A program made the position numbers and the translations under genes. The notes beneath the pieces were generated by a model. The model was not told where the DNA came from, searched no databases, and worked only from the letters and a program-made list of their open reading frames with translations. From the NCBI GenBank assembly GCA_964427505.1, contig CAYRUO010000002.1, positions 62,001 to 126,000 on the forward strand: DNA of 64,000 nt, read 5' to 3'. Positions 52,959 through 61,179 of this stretch are shown here, piece by piece; position 1 is the first letter of the stretch, and every line of letters starts with the position of its first letter. Source of the DNA: Thermanaerothrix sp034436175. Lineage in GTDB: Bacteria > Chloroflexota > Anaerolineae > Anaerolineales > Anaerolineaceae.

Positions 52959-53860
52959 AACAGCAACACCCAGCCTAAAGAAAAAGTAAATCCGAAATTA
53001 GCCGCAATTCCAAACCATGTAGAATGTTCACGCAGTCGAACATAAGTATTCAGAAGAGCAATTACTATCCGATATCCCAAAACGACTATTCCGATTGGCC
53101 AAGACCAAACAACCAACCCAAGGGGTAACCAGGCTAATACACTAAAGATAGCATTTGTGGTTAGTATTTTCCATTCGGGGAATTCCAAACGATCTTGTAA
53201 CAATGGGGTTAAACGTCCTCTCAGGGCAATCTCTTCGGCAGGCGCTAACAGCGCACCTGCCACCGCCCCCCACCAACAGATTTTTTCCAAACTCCCATTC
53301 TGTTTAAGAATATCCACTAGTGGAATATAATGATTAGATAAATAGGCCAAATGTACACCTAAGGTGATTCCTGCTATACCTCCACCCAATAGATAAAAAC
53401 CCCAGTTATATGAACGTAATCCCAACACACGAAATCCCGATGGCACTCCTCGTCCCGAGAGAAGATACGCCGATAATGAAATCACAGGTAAGCTTATAAT
53501 GATTAGCCAGAACCAACCGGATAAGACAAAACCACTCTTGGTGGGATAACCAAGACCTGCTGCTACAGTGATCAGTGTTGTAATCAAAATCGCCAATATG
53601 GAAAGCAGTTCTGCATTTTGATACCCCTCTTTGATTAAGCCTTCTACCCCAAAGTAGAACAATAATGGTGAGATAACCAACAATCCTCCAATGACCCTCC
53701 ATTGGACATCGAAGCCACTCACCACAGAAAGTAAGCCCAAGGCAATTCCTACGACCAGGGCTGCGGTTAGCAAGCGAACTTTCTTGCGGGCAGAGCGACG
53801 CTGGGAACTTCTTATCTTATCCCAATCAGGGTTAACTTTAGTAAATAAAACATCAATCAC
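52955..53860 (-). CDS. CPBP-like intramembrane protein (degenerate active site)
   Basis: This 301-residue membrane protein has about eight predicted helices and starts at a GTG. ALLAPAEEIALRGRLTPLLQ matches the EE-x3-R motif of the CPBP/Abi family. The second His motif, normally F-x3-H, reads FSVLAW, and the third region has STWFGIAANFGF in place of the usual His. Two of three catalytic sites thus look altered, so protease activity is doubtful. The gene overlaps the histidine kinase by four bases, suggesting a role as accessory to that sensor. Divergent from the HD-GYP gene across 196 bases. Confidence 0.6.
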   Translation of the reverse strand: MIDVLFTKVNPDWDKIRSSQRRSARKKVRLLTAALVVGIALGLLSVVSGFDVQWRVIGGLLVISPLLFYFGVEGLIKEGYQNAELLSILAILITTLITVAAGLGYPTKSGFVLSGWFWLIIISLPVISLSAYLLSGRGVPSGFRVLGLRSYNWGFYLLGGGIAGITLGVHLAYLSNHYIPLVDILKQNGSLEKICWWGAVAGALLAPAEEIALRGRLTPLLQDRLEFPEWKILTTNAIFSVLAWLPLGLVVWSWPIGIVVLGYRIVIALLNTYVRLREHSTWFGIAANFGFTFSLGWVLLL

Positions 53861-54056
53861 TTAAGGACCTGCTCTTTCTCATTACCCAACCCTTCACCTT
53901 ACCTTCAGCTCAATCTAAGACAAACGTATAAATTTACTGACTTTGTCAAGATTATACCAGAGCGACTTTGCATTTTCGAGAAGGAAAGATAGAATATGAG
54001 TAGCCGGAAGGGGCAAAATAACCATTTTTAGAAATCGCAGCATAGGCACTCCAGTA

Positions 54057-56387
54057 ATGACGCAGCACAAACTGGATTTGGGGGCACTTGCACAGGCTTT
54101 ACCGATACCCGCTTCGATTGAGGATCGGCAAGGCTATGTTTTAGCCTGGAATACTGGCGCAGCAAATTTACTGGGATGGCGAGCACAAGAAATACTACAG
54201 CAACGTGCGCCATATTGGGACGATAAAGTAGCCTCAACGCGAGAAACGTTGTGGTCTCCTGATAACACCGCCCAATTTCCCCTCCGAATTGCCCTAAGGA
54301 CTCAGAATGGGTCAATGGTGCACGTACATCTTCGCGCTTCAGTTTTATCATTGCCCCCACAGTACGATGTCCTGCTTCTAACCTTTGAACCCATTTCGGA
54401 CAGTCAATCCTCATCCGAACCCCTGGCATCGGGTCAGGCCACTTTAAGCACCCTTCTTGCCAACCTACCAGGAGCAGCTTACCGCTGCCGCAACGATTCC
54501 AAGTGGAGCATGGAATTTATCAGTCAGGGTTGTTATGCCCTTACCGGTTACCCGCCGGAGGACTTTATCCAAAATCAGAAAAGATCATTCGCAGAGATTA
54601 TCCTCCCCGAAGATCGCCAGCACGTTTGGGACCAAGTGCAAGCGGCGATTGATCAGCACCAGCCCTATCAAATGATTTATCGCATCCGCAATGCAGATGG
54701 TCATATACGTTGGGTCTGGGAGCAGGGGCGAGGCATATATGATCCCAACGGACATCTCGAAGCCCTCGAAGGGTATATCAGCGATATCACGGAATTAAAG
54801 CAACGCGAAGAAGAACTTGAAATCATTACAAGCCTTAGCCATGCACTGAGAAGCGCACGTTCTCGGTATGAGGTATATCCCATTATCCTTGCCCGCCTTA
54901 ACCGCCATTTGAACGCCGAAGGTATAGCGTTAGCCCTTTACGAAACTAATGCTAACGAGATCCTTGTCGAAAAAGCGCTGGGATGTTTTGAGAACCTTAC
55001 CGGTAAGCGCTTCCCATCTGACCAGGGAATCCTTGGAGGAATGGTCTCAAATGGACAGGTACAGTTGGTCGAGAAGGTGATCCCTCCTCTAGACCCCTAT
55101 CTAACGCTTCCCGCTTCGGTTCAATCCCTCTTGGCTATCCCGTTAATAGATCACGATCAGATATTGGGAGCAATCATTGTTGCCCGTAATTGCTCTTTTA
55201 CTTTGAGTGAAGTGCGTCTGGTCAATGCCATAGCCGATATCACAGCAGTGACATTACGTCGAGTTATGCTCGCCGAACAAACCGAAAAGCGGCTCAATCA
55301 AATGAGCGCGCTTCGCACCATTGAAACTGCCATCAACGCTAATCTTGACCTGCGCTTCACCCTAAATATTTTGCTCGATCAGGTGATCCATCGCCTTAAT
55401 CTCGATGCAGCCGATGTGTGGCTCTACCATGAGCAAAGTGGCCGTTTAAGTTATGGTGGAGGGTATGGTTTTCGAGGACTAAATATACGTACCGCCCCTC
55501 TTCAGTTAGAGTACTCTCTTCCTGGACTGGTGGCTAAAAACGGTGCTCCACTCTTCATACCCGACTTACGAAAAAGCAACTTTTCTATCCACCATACGGT
55601 GCCGTTGGAAGAAGAGGGCTTCGTTGCTTATTATGGTTTGCCGCTCATTTCACGCCGTCGTTTACATGGCGTCCTCGAACTTTTTCACCGTAAACCCCTG
55701 ATACTAAGCAGCGATCAGAAAGAATTTCTTGAATCCCTGGTATCTACTACGGCTATTGCCATTGATAACGCTCGCCTTATCGAAGATCTAAAACGCACAA
55801 ATGCTGAACTGGTCCAAGCCTATGATGAAACTATCTTAGGCTGGTCGCTTGCTCTTGAGATGCGCGACTCGAGCACCGAGAACCATACTCGGCGCGTCAC
55901 AGAAATGACAGTGCGCCTTGCCCAAGCCATGGGAATTACCGGCGAAGATCTTACGCAAATACGTCGCGGCGCAATCCTTCACGATATTGGCAAAATGGCG
56001 ATACCTGATCATATACTGCGTAAGACCGGCTCGCTAACCGAAGAAGAAGCCGCCATTATGCGCTTGCACCCCCTTTTTGCCCGCCAAATGCTCGAGTCTA
56101 TTGCATTCTTGCGTCCTGCTCTGGCTATCCCTACCTACCACCATGAACGATGGGATGGAACGGGTTATCCTTTCGGCCTCAAAGGTGAAGAAATTCCACT
56201 CCCGGCACGAATCTTCGCCGTTGTGGACGTCTGGGATGCCCTTCGCCATGACCGCCCCTATCGAACGGCCTGGCCCGAAGAAAAAGTACGCGCCTATCTG
56301 CAAGAGGAAGCCGGTAGCCATTTTGATCCTAAAGTGGTTGAATGCTTCTTGCAGTTACTCGACAGTCTCAAGGGCGAAGATTTATAA
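54057..56387 (+). CDS. PAS-GAF-HD-GYP c-di-GMP phosphodiesterase
   Basis: The 776-residue protein has an N-terminal PAS (IEDRQGYVLAWNTGAANLLGW), a second PAS of the PAS_3 type (PEDFIQNQ, MIYRIRNADGHIRWVW), two GAF regions (about 260-570) and a C-terminal HD-GYP domain. H642-D643 lie in AILHDIGKMAIPD, and GYP at 703-705 in HHERWDGTGYPFGL. Such enzymes degrade c-di-GMP. It is soluble, since no membrane helix is visible. It is divergent from the sensor operon that ends with a c-di-GMP-making enzyme, so the two probably set opposite sides of one signal. Confidence 0.93.
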   Translation: MTQHKLDLGALAQALPIPASIEDRQGYVLAWNTGAANLLGWRAQEILQQRAPYWDDKVASTRETLWSPDNTAQFPLRIALRTQNGSMVHVHLRASVLSLPPQYDVLLLTFEPISDSQSSSEPLASGQATLSTLLANLPGAAYRCRNDSKWSMEFISQGCYALTGYPPEDFIQNQKRSFAEIILPEDRQHVWDQVQAAIDQHQPYQMIYRIRNADGHIRWVWEQGRGIYDPNGHLEALEGYISDITELKQREEELEIITSLSHALRSARSRYEVYPIILARLNRHLNAEGIALALYETNANEILVEKALGCFENLTGKRFPSDQGILGGMVSNGQVQLVEKVIPPLDPYLTLPASVQSLLAIPLIDHDQILGAIIVARNCSFTLSEVRLVNAIADITAVTLRRVMLAEQTEKRLNQMSALRTIETAINANLDLRFTLNILLDQVIHRLNLDAADVWLYHEQSGRLSYGGGYGFRGLNIRTAPLQLEYSLPGLVAKNGAPLFIPDLRKSNFSIHHTVPLEEEGFVAYYGLPLISRRRLHGVLELFHRKPLILSSDQKEFLESLVSTTAIAIDNARLIEDLKRTNAELVQAYDETILGWSLALEMRDSSTENHTRRVTEMTVRLAQAMGITGEDLTQIRRGAILHDIGKMAIPDHILRKTGSLTEEEAAIMRLHPLFARQMLESIAFLRPALAIPTYHHERWDGTGYPFGLKGEEIPLPARIFAVVDVWDALRHDRPYRTAWPEEKVRAYLQEEAGSHFDPKVVECFLQLLDSLKGEDL

Positions 56388-56405
56388 GAAGGCGTCTCAC
56401 ACCGC

Positions 56406-57344
56406 TTAGCCGCGCGGACGCATGCCTAAATTAGCAGTAATCTCAGATAGGAATAAAGCTCCCGGTAGACTGGCTAGCATATAAAGCAGACGCATAAGTG
56501 TTGCCAAAACCAGCGCGGCCTGTGGCTCTACTCCCCCAAAATGGGTAAACAGGAAGGTAAGAGAGAACTCTTGAATTCCTAACCCATTAATAGATACGGG
56601 GATCAATGTAACAAAATAGGCCAGGCTCCATAATATCCCCACTTCAAAGAACGAAATAGCCTGTTGCATACTTCCCAGAAGCACCCAAGCCGCTAGAAAA
56701 GTAAATGCCATATGACCATAGGTAGCCAGAAGCGCCAAAATGATACCATGAGGGCGTTTCAACCAAATACCGATAGTTTCAATTACACCTTTTACAAAGC
56801 GGCGACCTCGATCAACAACATTTGAAAAAGATCTCACCGTTACCGGCAGAGCCCACCAAGCCACAAAAAAGCGTTCAATCGTCGGCCAGATCATCGGAAT
56901 TCCCCATGGTAACAACGTCGCCATTCCAATGGAGCCAACCACGCGGTCCATCAGCAGTGAGGCCACCCCGGTGCTGGCTTTCATCTCATGCTGAAGAACC
57001 CCGATCAATCGCACAGCATCGCCTCCCACTGTGGTGGGCAAAAAATTTGACGCAAATAGTCCCATAAAAACCAGACGCAGGGCTCGCCGGAGAGTCATGT
57101 GTACTCCCGCTGCACGCAAAAGGGCTAACCACCGAAGTGTTACCATGAACCGTGAAAGAAATGTGAAAACCAAAGCCAAGAGAAAAACACTTAACGGAAC
57201 CGATTTAAGCGTACGGAGAAATTCATCCACCCCATAAGAAAGTAGCAGGTAGATAGTCAATGCTATCCCTAGGACCGTGCCCATCAATCGCCACAGAGAG
57301 AGGCGTTTGGGGGCATTTGTGAATTGGGAATTCCTTTCGTCCAT
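56406..57344 (-). CDS. Lysylphosphatidylglycerol synthase TM-region/flippase-like membrane protein
   Basis: This 312-residue protein has about eight membrane helices. LMGTVLGIALTIYLLLSYGVDEFLRTLKSV, then SNFLPTTVGGDAVRLIGVLQ and VASLLMDRVVGSIGMATLL, are landmarks of the UPF0104/LPG-synthase TM family. VTLIPVSINGLGIQEFSLTFLF is also typical. In some bacteria the family moves lipids or isoprenoid-linked glycans; here no synthetase domain is attached. It is convergent with the HD-GYP gene and divergent from secD. A link to membrane lipid or glycan transport is possible. Confidence 0.83.
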   Translation of the reverse strand: MDERNSQFTNAPKRLSLWRLMGTVLGIALTIYLLLSYGVDEFLRTLKSVPLSVFLLALVFTFLSRFMVTLRWLALLRAAGVHMTLRRALRLVFMGLFASNFLPTTVGGDAVRLIGVLQHEMKASTGVASLLMDRVVGSIGMATLLPWGIPMIWPTIERFFVAWWALPVTVRSFSNVVDRGRRFVKGVIETIGIWLKRPHGIILALLATYGHMAFTFLAAWVLLGSMQQAISFFEVGILWSLAYFVTLIPVSINGLGIQEFSLTFLFTHFGGVEPQAALVLATLMRLLYMLASLPGALFLSEITANLGMRPRG

Positions 57345-57491
57345 CAGCAGAGTGAATTTTATGCCCTATTCTTTGCCCTGACCAGGGCGGAAATCACCCC
57401 TATATCTACCCCTTCCACCTCAACCGGAGTATAATCCGTGCGAGCACCAGCGACCACGCTGGCAATTGTTGTGAATCGGAGGCCAATGCGA

Positions 57492-58907
57492 ATGGAGCAA
57501 CGACACGTCAACCTGATTCTCATTGCTATTCTCCTCATTGCTGCCATATGGATAGACCTTCCCCAAAACCCTGGTATCAAGATCGGCAATTTTGAAAAAC
57601 GATTTGAAACAGTGTTAGGGCTTGACTTGCGCGGTGGTATGCAGGTCATCCTCAGTGTCCCCCCGGAGATAGCCGTAACTCAGCAAAACCTCCAGGATGC
57701 CGCGATTATTTTGGAAAACCGCAGTAACGCTTTGGGAGTGAGTGAGGTAGTCTTCCAAACCGCTGGTGAACGGATCATCGTGGGAGAGTTTCCTGGAGCA
57801 ACTAACGCCGAAGATGTTATCAATAAGATTCGCCAAGTCGGTCAACTGGAATTTGTGGATTTTGGCGACACTCCTGTACCAGAAGGCACTATCATCGAGA
57901 CTGATTTCGGATTAACGACCAGCACGAGTACCGAGACCCCTGCTCCTACGGTAACCCCTACCACTGGTGAAACCTCTACACCGGAAACCACTCCCGAGGG
58001 TTCACCAACTCCAACTTCTACACCAACCACTCGCTATCATACCGTACTCACCGGACGCGACTTGAAGTCCGTGGGGGTAAGCCGCGATACTTTAGGACGC
58101 TATGTTGTGGATATCGAATTCACCGACGAAGGGGCACGCATTTTCAAAGAATGGACAACTCAAAACGTCGGTAAGTATTTAGGGATCGTATTGGACAAAC
58201 GCGTCATTTCCTCTCCGGTGATTCGCGAACCCATTACCGAAGGCCGCGGCCAAATCGAAGGCAACTTCACCAGTGAGACTGCCAACGCTCTCGCCGTCCA
58301 ACTGCGCTACGGTGCGCTCCCCATCCCACTAAATATCGAGCAGATTCGCGTTGTCGGTCCGACCCTTGGTCAGGATTCCCTGCAAAAGAGCTTACTAGCG
58401 GGGGTTATTGGCTTTATCATCGTGATGCTGTTTATGGGAATTTATTATCGTTTGCCAGGGGTGGTCGCAAATCTCGCCTTATTGACCTATGCTGCCGTTA
58501 CCTTTGCCATCTTCAAAACCATCCCCGTGACTTTAACCTTACCTGGCATTGCCGGATTCCTGCTCAGCACGGGCAGCGCTTTGGATGCCAATATCCTCAT
58601 CTTTGAACGCCTCAAAGAAGAATTACGAAACGGCCGCAACCTGCGCCAGGCTCTTGATTTAGGGTGGAAACGCGCCTGGTCATCCATTCGCGACTCCAAT
58701 ATCTCGGCACTGATCACCAGTGCGATTCTGTTCTGGTTCGGTTCAACCTTCGGCGCTAGTTTTGTCAAGGGTTTTGCGCTCACCCTAGCCCTAGGCGTTA
58801 TGGTCAGCCTCTTCACGGCCATCGTAGTCACTCGGGCATTACTTGAAACCGCCGTTTTCGATCTCTTCAAAGACGTGGATAAAAAACCAGGCTGGTTTGG
58901 CCTCTAG
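57492..58907 (+). CDS. secD: Protein translocase subunit SecD
   Basis: I choose the ATG at 57492, nine bases after GGAGG; an ATG at 57486 is too close. The 471-residue protein has one N-terminal helix (LILIAILLIAAIWI), then LGLDLRGGMQVILSV, the SecD signature. A first extracytoplasmic part contains a Thr/Pro/Ser-rich stretch at residues 142-180, unusual in this position. A second part follows, with LTGRDLKSVGVSRD, then five C-terminal helices with IVMLFMGIYYRLPG and GSALDANILIFERLKEEL. SecD with SecF aids protein export using the proton gradient. secF follows 11 bases downstream. Confidence 0.95.
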   Translation: MEQRHVNLILIAILLIAAIWIDLPQNPGIKIGNFEKRFETVLGLDLRGGMQVILSVPPEIAVTQQNLQDAAIILENRSNALGVSEVVFQTAGERIIVGEFPGATNAEDVINKIRQVGQLEFVDFGDTPVPEGTIIETDFGLTTSTSTETPAPTVTPTTGETSTPETTPEGSPTPTSTPTTRYHTVLTGRDLKSVGVSRDTLGRYVVDIEFTDEGARIFKEWTTQNVGKYLGIVLDKRVISSPVIREPITEGRGQIEGNFTSETANALAVQLRYGALPIPLNIEQIRVVGPTLGQDSLQKSLLAGVIGFIIVMLFMGIYYRLPGVVANLALLTYAAVTFAIFKTIPVTLTLPGIAGFLLSTGSALDANILIFERLKEELRNGRNLRQALDLGWKRAWSSIRDSNISALITSAILFWFGSTFGASFVKGFALTLALGVMVSLFTAIVVTRALLETAVFDLFKDVDKKPGWFGL

Positions 58908-58918
58908 AAGGAGTCCCC

Positions 58919-59854
58919 ATGTTAGACATCCTCGGAAAACGCTACCTTTTTTTTGCCATCTCGCTCCTGGTCATCGTGCCAGGATTAATCATCCTTGCCA
59001 TTAATGGCCTTCCTCTAGCCATTGACTTCAAGGGCGGGTCTATATTGGAATTGCGATTTCCCAGTGGTAATTTGCCCGACACCGAATCGGTGGTCAACCT
59101 TTATACCGAATTGGGATTCAAGGAGGTACAGGTCCAAACCGCCCTCAGCCCCAACGGCCAACGCGATCTTCTGGTCATTCGTTCTCCTTTCATAGACGAT
59201 GAAACCAAAATCAAAATTGTTCAAACTATGCAAGAACGGTTCAATGCACCGGACATCGTCGTCAACCGATTCGATAGTGTTGGCCCTGTGATCGCCCAAC
59301 AAGTGACCGAACGAGCGGCGCTGGCCGTAGCCGTGGCAGCCTTGGCTGTGGTCTTGTATATTACCTATGCGTTCCGCGGCATCCCCCATGCTTTTCGCTA
59401 TGGGGTATGTGCGATCATCGCCATGCTTCACGACATCCTGGTTGTTTTCAGCCTGGTTGGAATCGGGAGCGTCCTCTTCGGTTGGCAAATGGACTCGCTT
59501 TTCTTAACGGCTTTGCTTACCGTAGTTGGATTCTCAACTCAGGATAAGATCGTGGTCTTTGACCGTATTCGCGAGAACAGCAGTATTTACCGGAAACTGC
59601 CTTTCGAGAAACTGGCCAATCACTCGATCATTCAGACCCTCCAACGTTCCATTAACACTCAATTGATGACGGTTGAGTTCATGCTACTAGCACTGGCCCT
59701 GTTCGGAGGCGTCACACTACGCGAATTTGCGGTCATTTTATTGGTTGGGTTATTCAGCGGTACGTATTCCTCGATCTTCGTTGCCGCCCCCATTCTCGTA
59801 GTCTGGGAGAATCAAGAGTGGAAGACGTGGTTCAAGCGTCAAGCCACTGCCTAA
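58919..59854 (+). CDS. secF: Protein translocase subunit SecF
   Basis: The 311-residue SecF has one N-terminal helix, LAIDFKGGSILELRF (family signature), an extracytoplasmic domain (about 40-125) and five C-terminal helices. ALLTVVGFSTQDKIVVFDRIREN is the characteristic loop after helix 4; SecF usually has GYSIND here, and this variant reads GFSTQD. QRSINTQLMT is conserved. It forms a complex with SecD at the SecYEG channel. It follows secD in the same unit and is followed by a strong terminator. The start has AAGGAG upstream. Confidence 0.94.
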   Translation: MLDILGKRYLFFAISLLVIVPGLIILAINGLPLAIDFKGGSILELRFPSGNLPDTESVVNLYTELGFKEVQVQTALSPNGQRDLLVIRSPFIDDETKIKIVQTMQERFNAPDIVVNRFDSVGPVIAQQVTERAALAVAVAALAVVLYITYAFRGIPHAFRYGVCAIIAMLHDILVVFSLVGIGSVLFGWQMDSLFLTALLTVVGFSTQDKIVVFDRIRENSSIYRKLPFEKLANHSIIQTLQRSINTQLMTVEFMLLALALFGGVTLREFAVILLVGLFSGTYSSIFVAAPILVVWENQEWKTWFKRQATA

Positions 59855-59874
59855 CTCTTACATCTTGACCAATT

Positions 59875-59910
59875 AAGCCGGCGGCTAAGGTCCTGGTCGC
59901 CGGCTTTTCT
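59875..59910 (+). terminator. Terminator of secD-secF
   Basis: AAGCCGGCG (59875-59883) pairs perfectly with CGCCGGCTT (59898-59906), followed by TTCTTTCT. It lies 21 bases after the secF stop. Confidence 0.82.
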
Positions 59911-59956
59911 TTCTCGAATGGTGTCAATTATCAACAAAAGTCAAGAAATCTGGCGA

Positions 59957-59985
59957 ATGACGGAAATAGATAACATGGCTACAAT
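59957..59985 (+). promoter_or_regulatory. Possible promoter of the threonine dehydrogenase gene
   Basis: ATGACG (59957-59962) and TACAAT (59980-59985) are 17 bases apart and lie about 70 bases upstream of the ATG at 60053. The -35 match is partial. Confidence 0.35.
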
Positions 59986-60052
59986 TATATTGCCGTTGTA
60001 AAAAAGGCGATTTGTCCATTCAACATTAATCCTTGAGAGGAGAGAATTTTCC

Positions 60053-61087
60053 ATGCGCAAAGAGGTGGTGCTAATCACCGGTGCCAATGGTGAAATGGGC
60101 CATGGTTTAATTCAATATCTCGGACAACAGGGCACTTATGACATTATCGCCCTGGATGTTCAACCCTTAGATGAACATCTGAAGCCCTATTGCCTGCGTG
60201 CTATCCAAGGGGATATTTTGGATACCATGCTCCTGGGCCGTTTGGTAGCCGAGTTTGAGATCCGTACAATTTATCATTTAGCCTCCATCCTCTCCACGAA
60301 AGCCGAATACAACCCCGAAGCGGCCCATCGGGTAAACGTCGAGGGGACTTTGAACTTGCTCCGGCTGGCGGTTGAGCAGTCCCAATGGCAAGGCAAGCCG
60401 GTCAAATTCCTTTATCCCAGTTCCATTGCCGTCTATGGACTCCCTGATCTAGAGACCAAACGCTGTGCCGGAAAGGTAAAGGAATACAACTGGCTAGAAC
60501 CCACTACAATGTATGGGTGCAATAAACTTTATTGCGAGCATCTCGGCCGTTATTATGCCCGATACTACCGTCAACTGGCCGCCGATTATGGGCAAAGCAG
60601 TGTGGATTTCCGTAGCATTCGCTTTCCAGGATTGATCAGCGCGGTCACCATCCCAACCGGGGGAACGAGTGATTACGGCCCCGAAATGCTCCATCATGCC
60701 GCTCAAGGCTTGCCTTACAAGTGCTTCGTACGTCCTGATACGCGTTTGCCTTTTATGGCGATGCCCGATGCCATCAAGGCTTTGCTTCAGTTAGAGGTTG
60801 CTCCGCGTAGTGCACTCAGCCAATATGTCTATAATGTCACCAGTTTTAGCATCAGTGCTGAAGAGTTTTATCAGATCGTCAAAAAAGCCTTCCCGGAAGC
60901 CGAGATCACTTTTGAACCCCACCCCAACCGTCAGAAAATCGTAGATTCCTGGCCAGAAGACGTAGATGATTCCGCAGCCCGTCAAGATTGGGGATGGCAA
61001 CCCGATTATGATTTGGAACGCGCCTTTTCGGAGTATTTGATACCGGCAGTACGCCAGCGGTATGAAGTGGCTCGCCAAATCAGGTAG
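60053..61087 (+). CDS. SDR-type L-threonine 3-dehydrogenase-like epimerase family protein
   Basis: This 344-residue protein has VVLITGANGEMGHGLIQYLG for NAD binding and YHLASILSTKAEYNPEAAHRVNVEGT. SSIAVYG and TTMYGCNKLYCE give the catalytic S and Y-x3-K. A late FRSIRFPGLISA, TSDYGPEMLHHAAQG and DTRLPFMAMPDAIKALLQL match the SDR-type threonine dehydrogenases, distinct from the zinc enzyme. The reaction would be threonine to 2-amino-3-ketobutyrate. A general sugar epimerase is the alternative. GGAGAG precedes the ATG. No kbl partner is adjacent. Confidence 0.82.
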   Translation: MRKEVVLITGANGEMGHGLIQYLGQQGTYDIIALDVQPLDEHLKPYCLRAIQGDILDTMLLGRLVAEFEIRTIYHLASILSTKAEYNPEAAHRVNVEGTLNLLRLAVEQSQWQGKPVKFLYPSSIAVYGLPDLETKRCAGKVKEYNWLEPTTMYGCNKLYCEHLGRYYARYYRQLAADYGQSSVDFRSIRFPGLISAVTIPTGGTSDYGPEMLHHAAQGLPYKCFVRPDTRLPFMAMPDAIKALLQLEVAPRSALSQYVYNVTSFSISAEEFYQIVKKAFPEAEITFEPHPNRQKIVDSWPEDVDDSAARQDWGWQPDYDLERAFSEYLIPAVRQRYEVARQIR

Positions 61088-61179
61088 CCCATTTATTCTT
61101 GGACTTACTTGTTCACTCTGGAGCTTACTGCGGATCTCACCGTTGTTAGCACCCCAATCATGTGATCGGAGGTGAAGCA

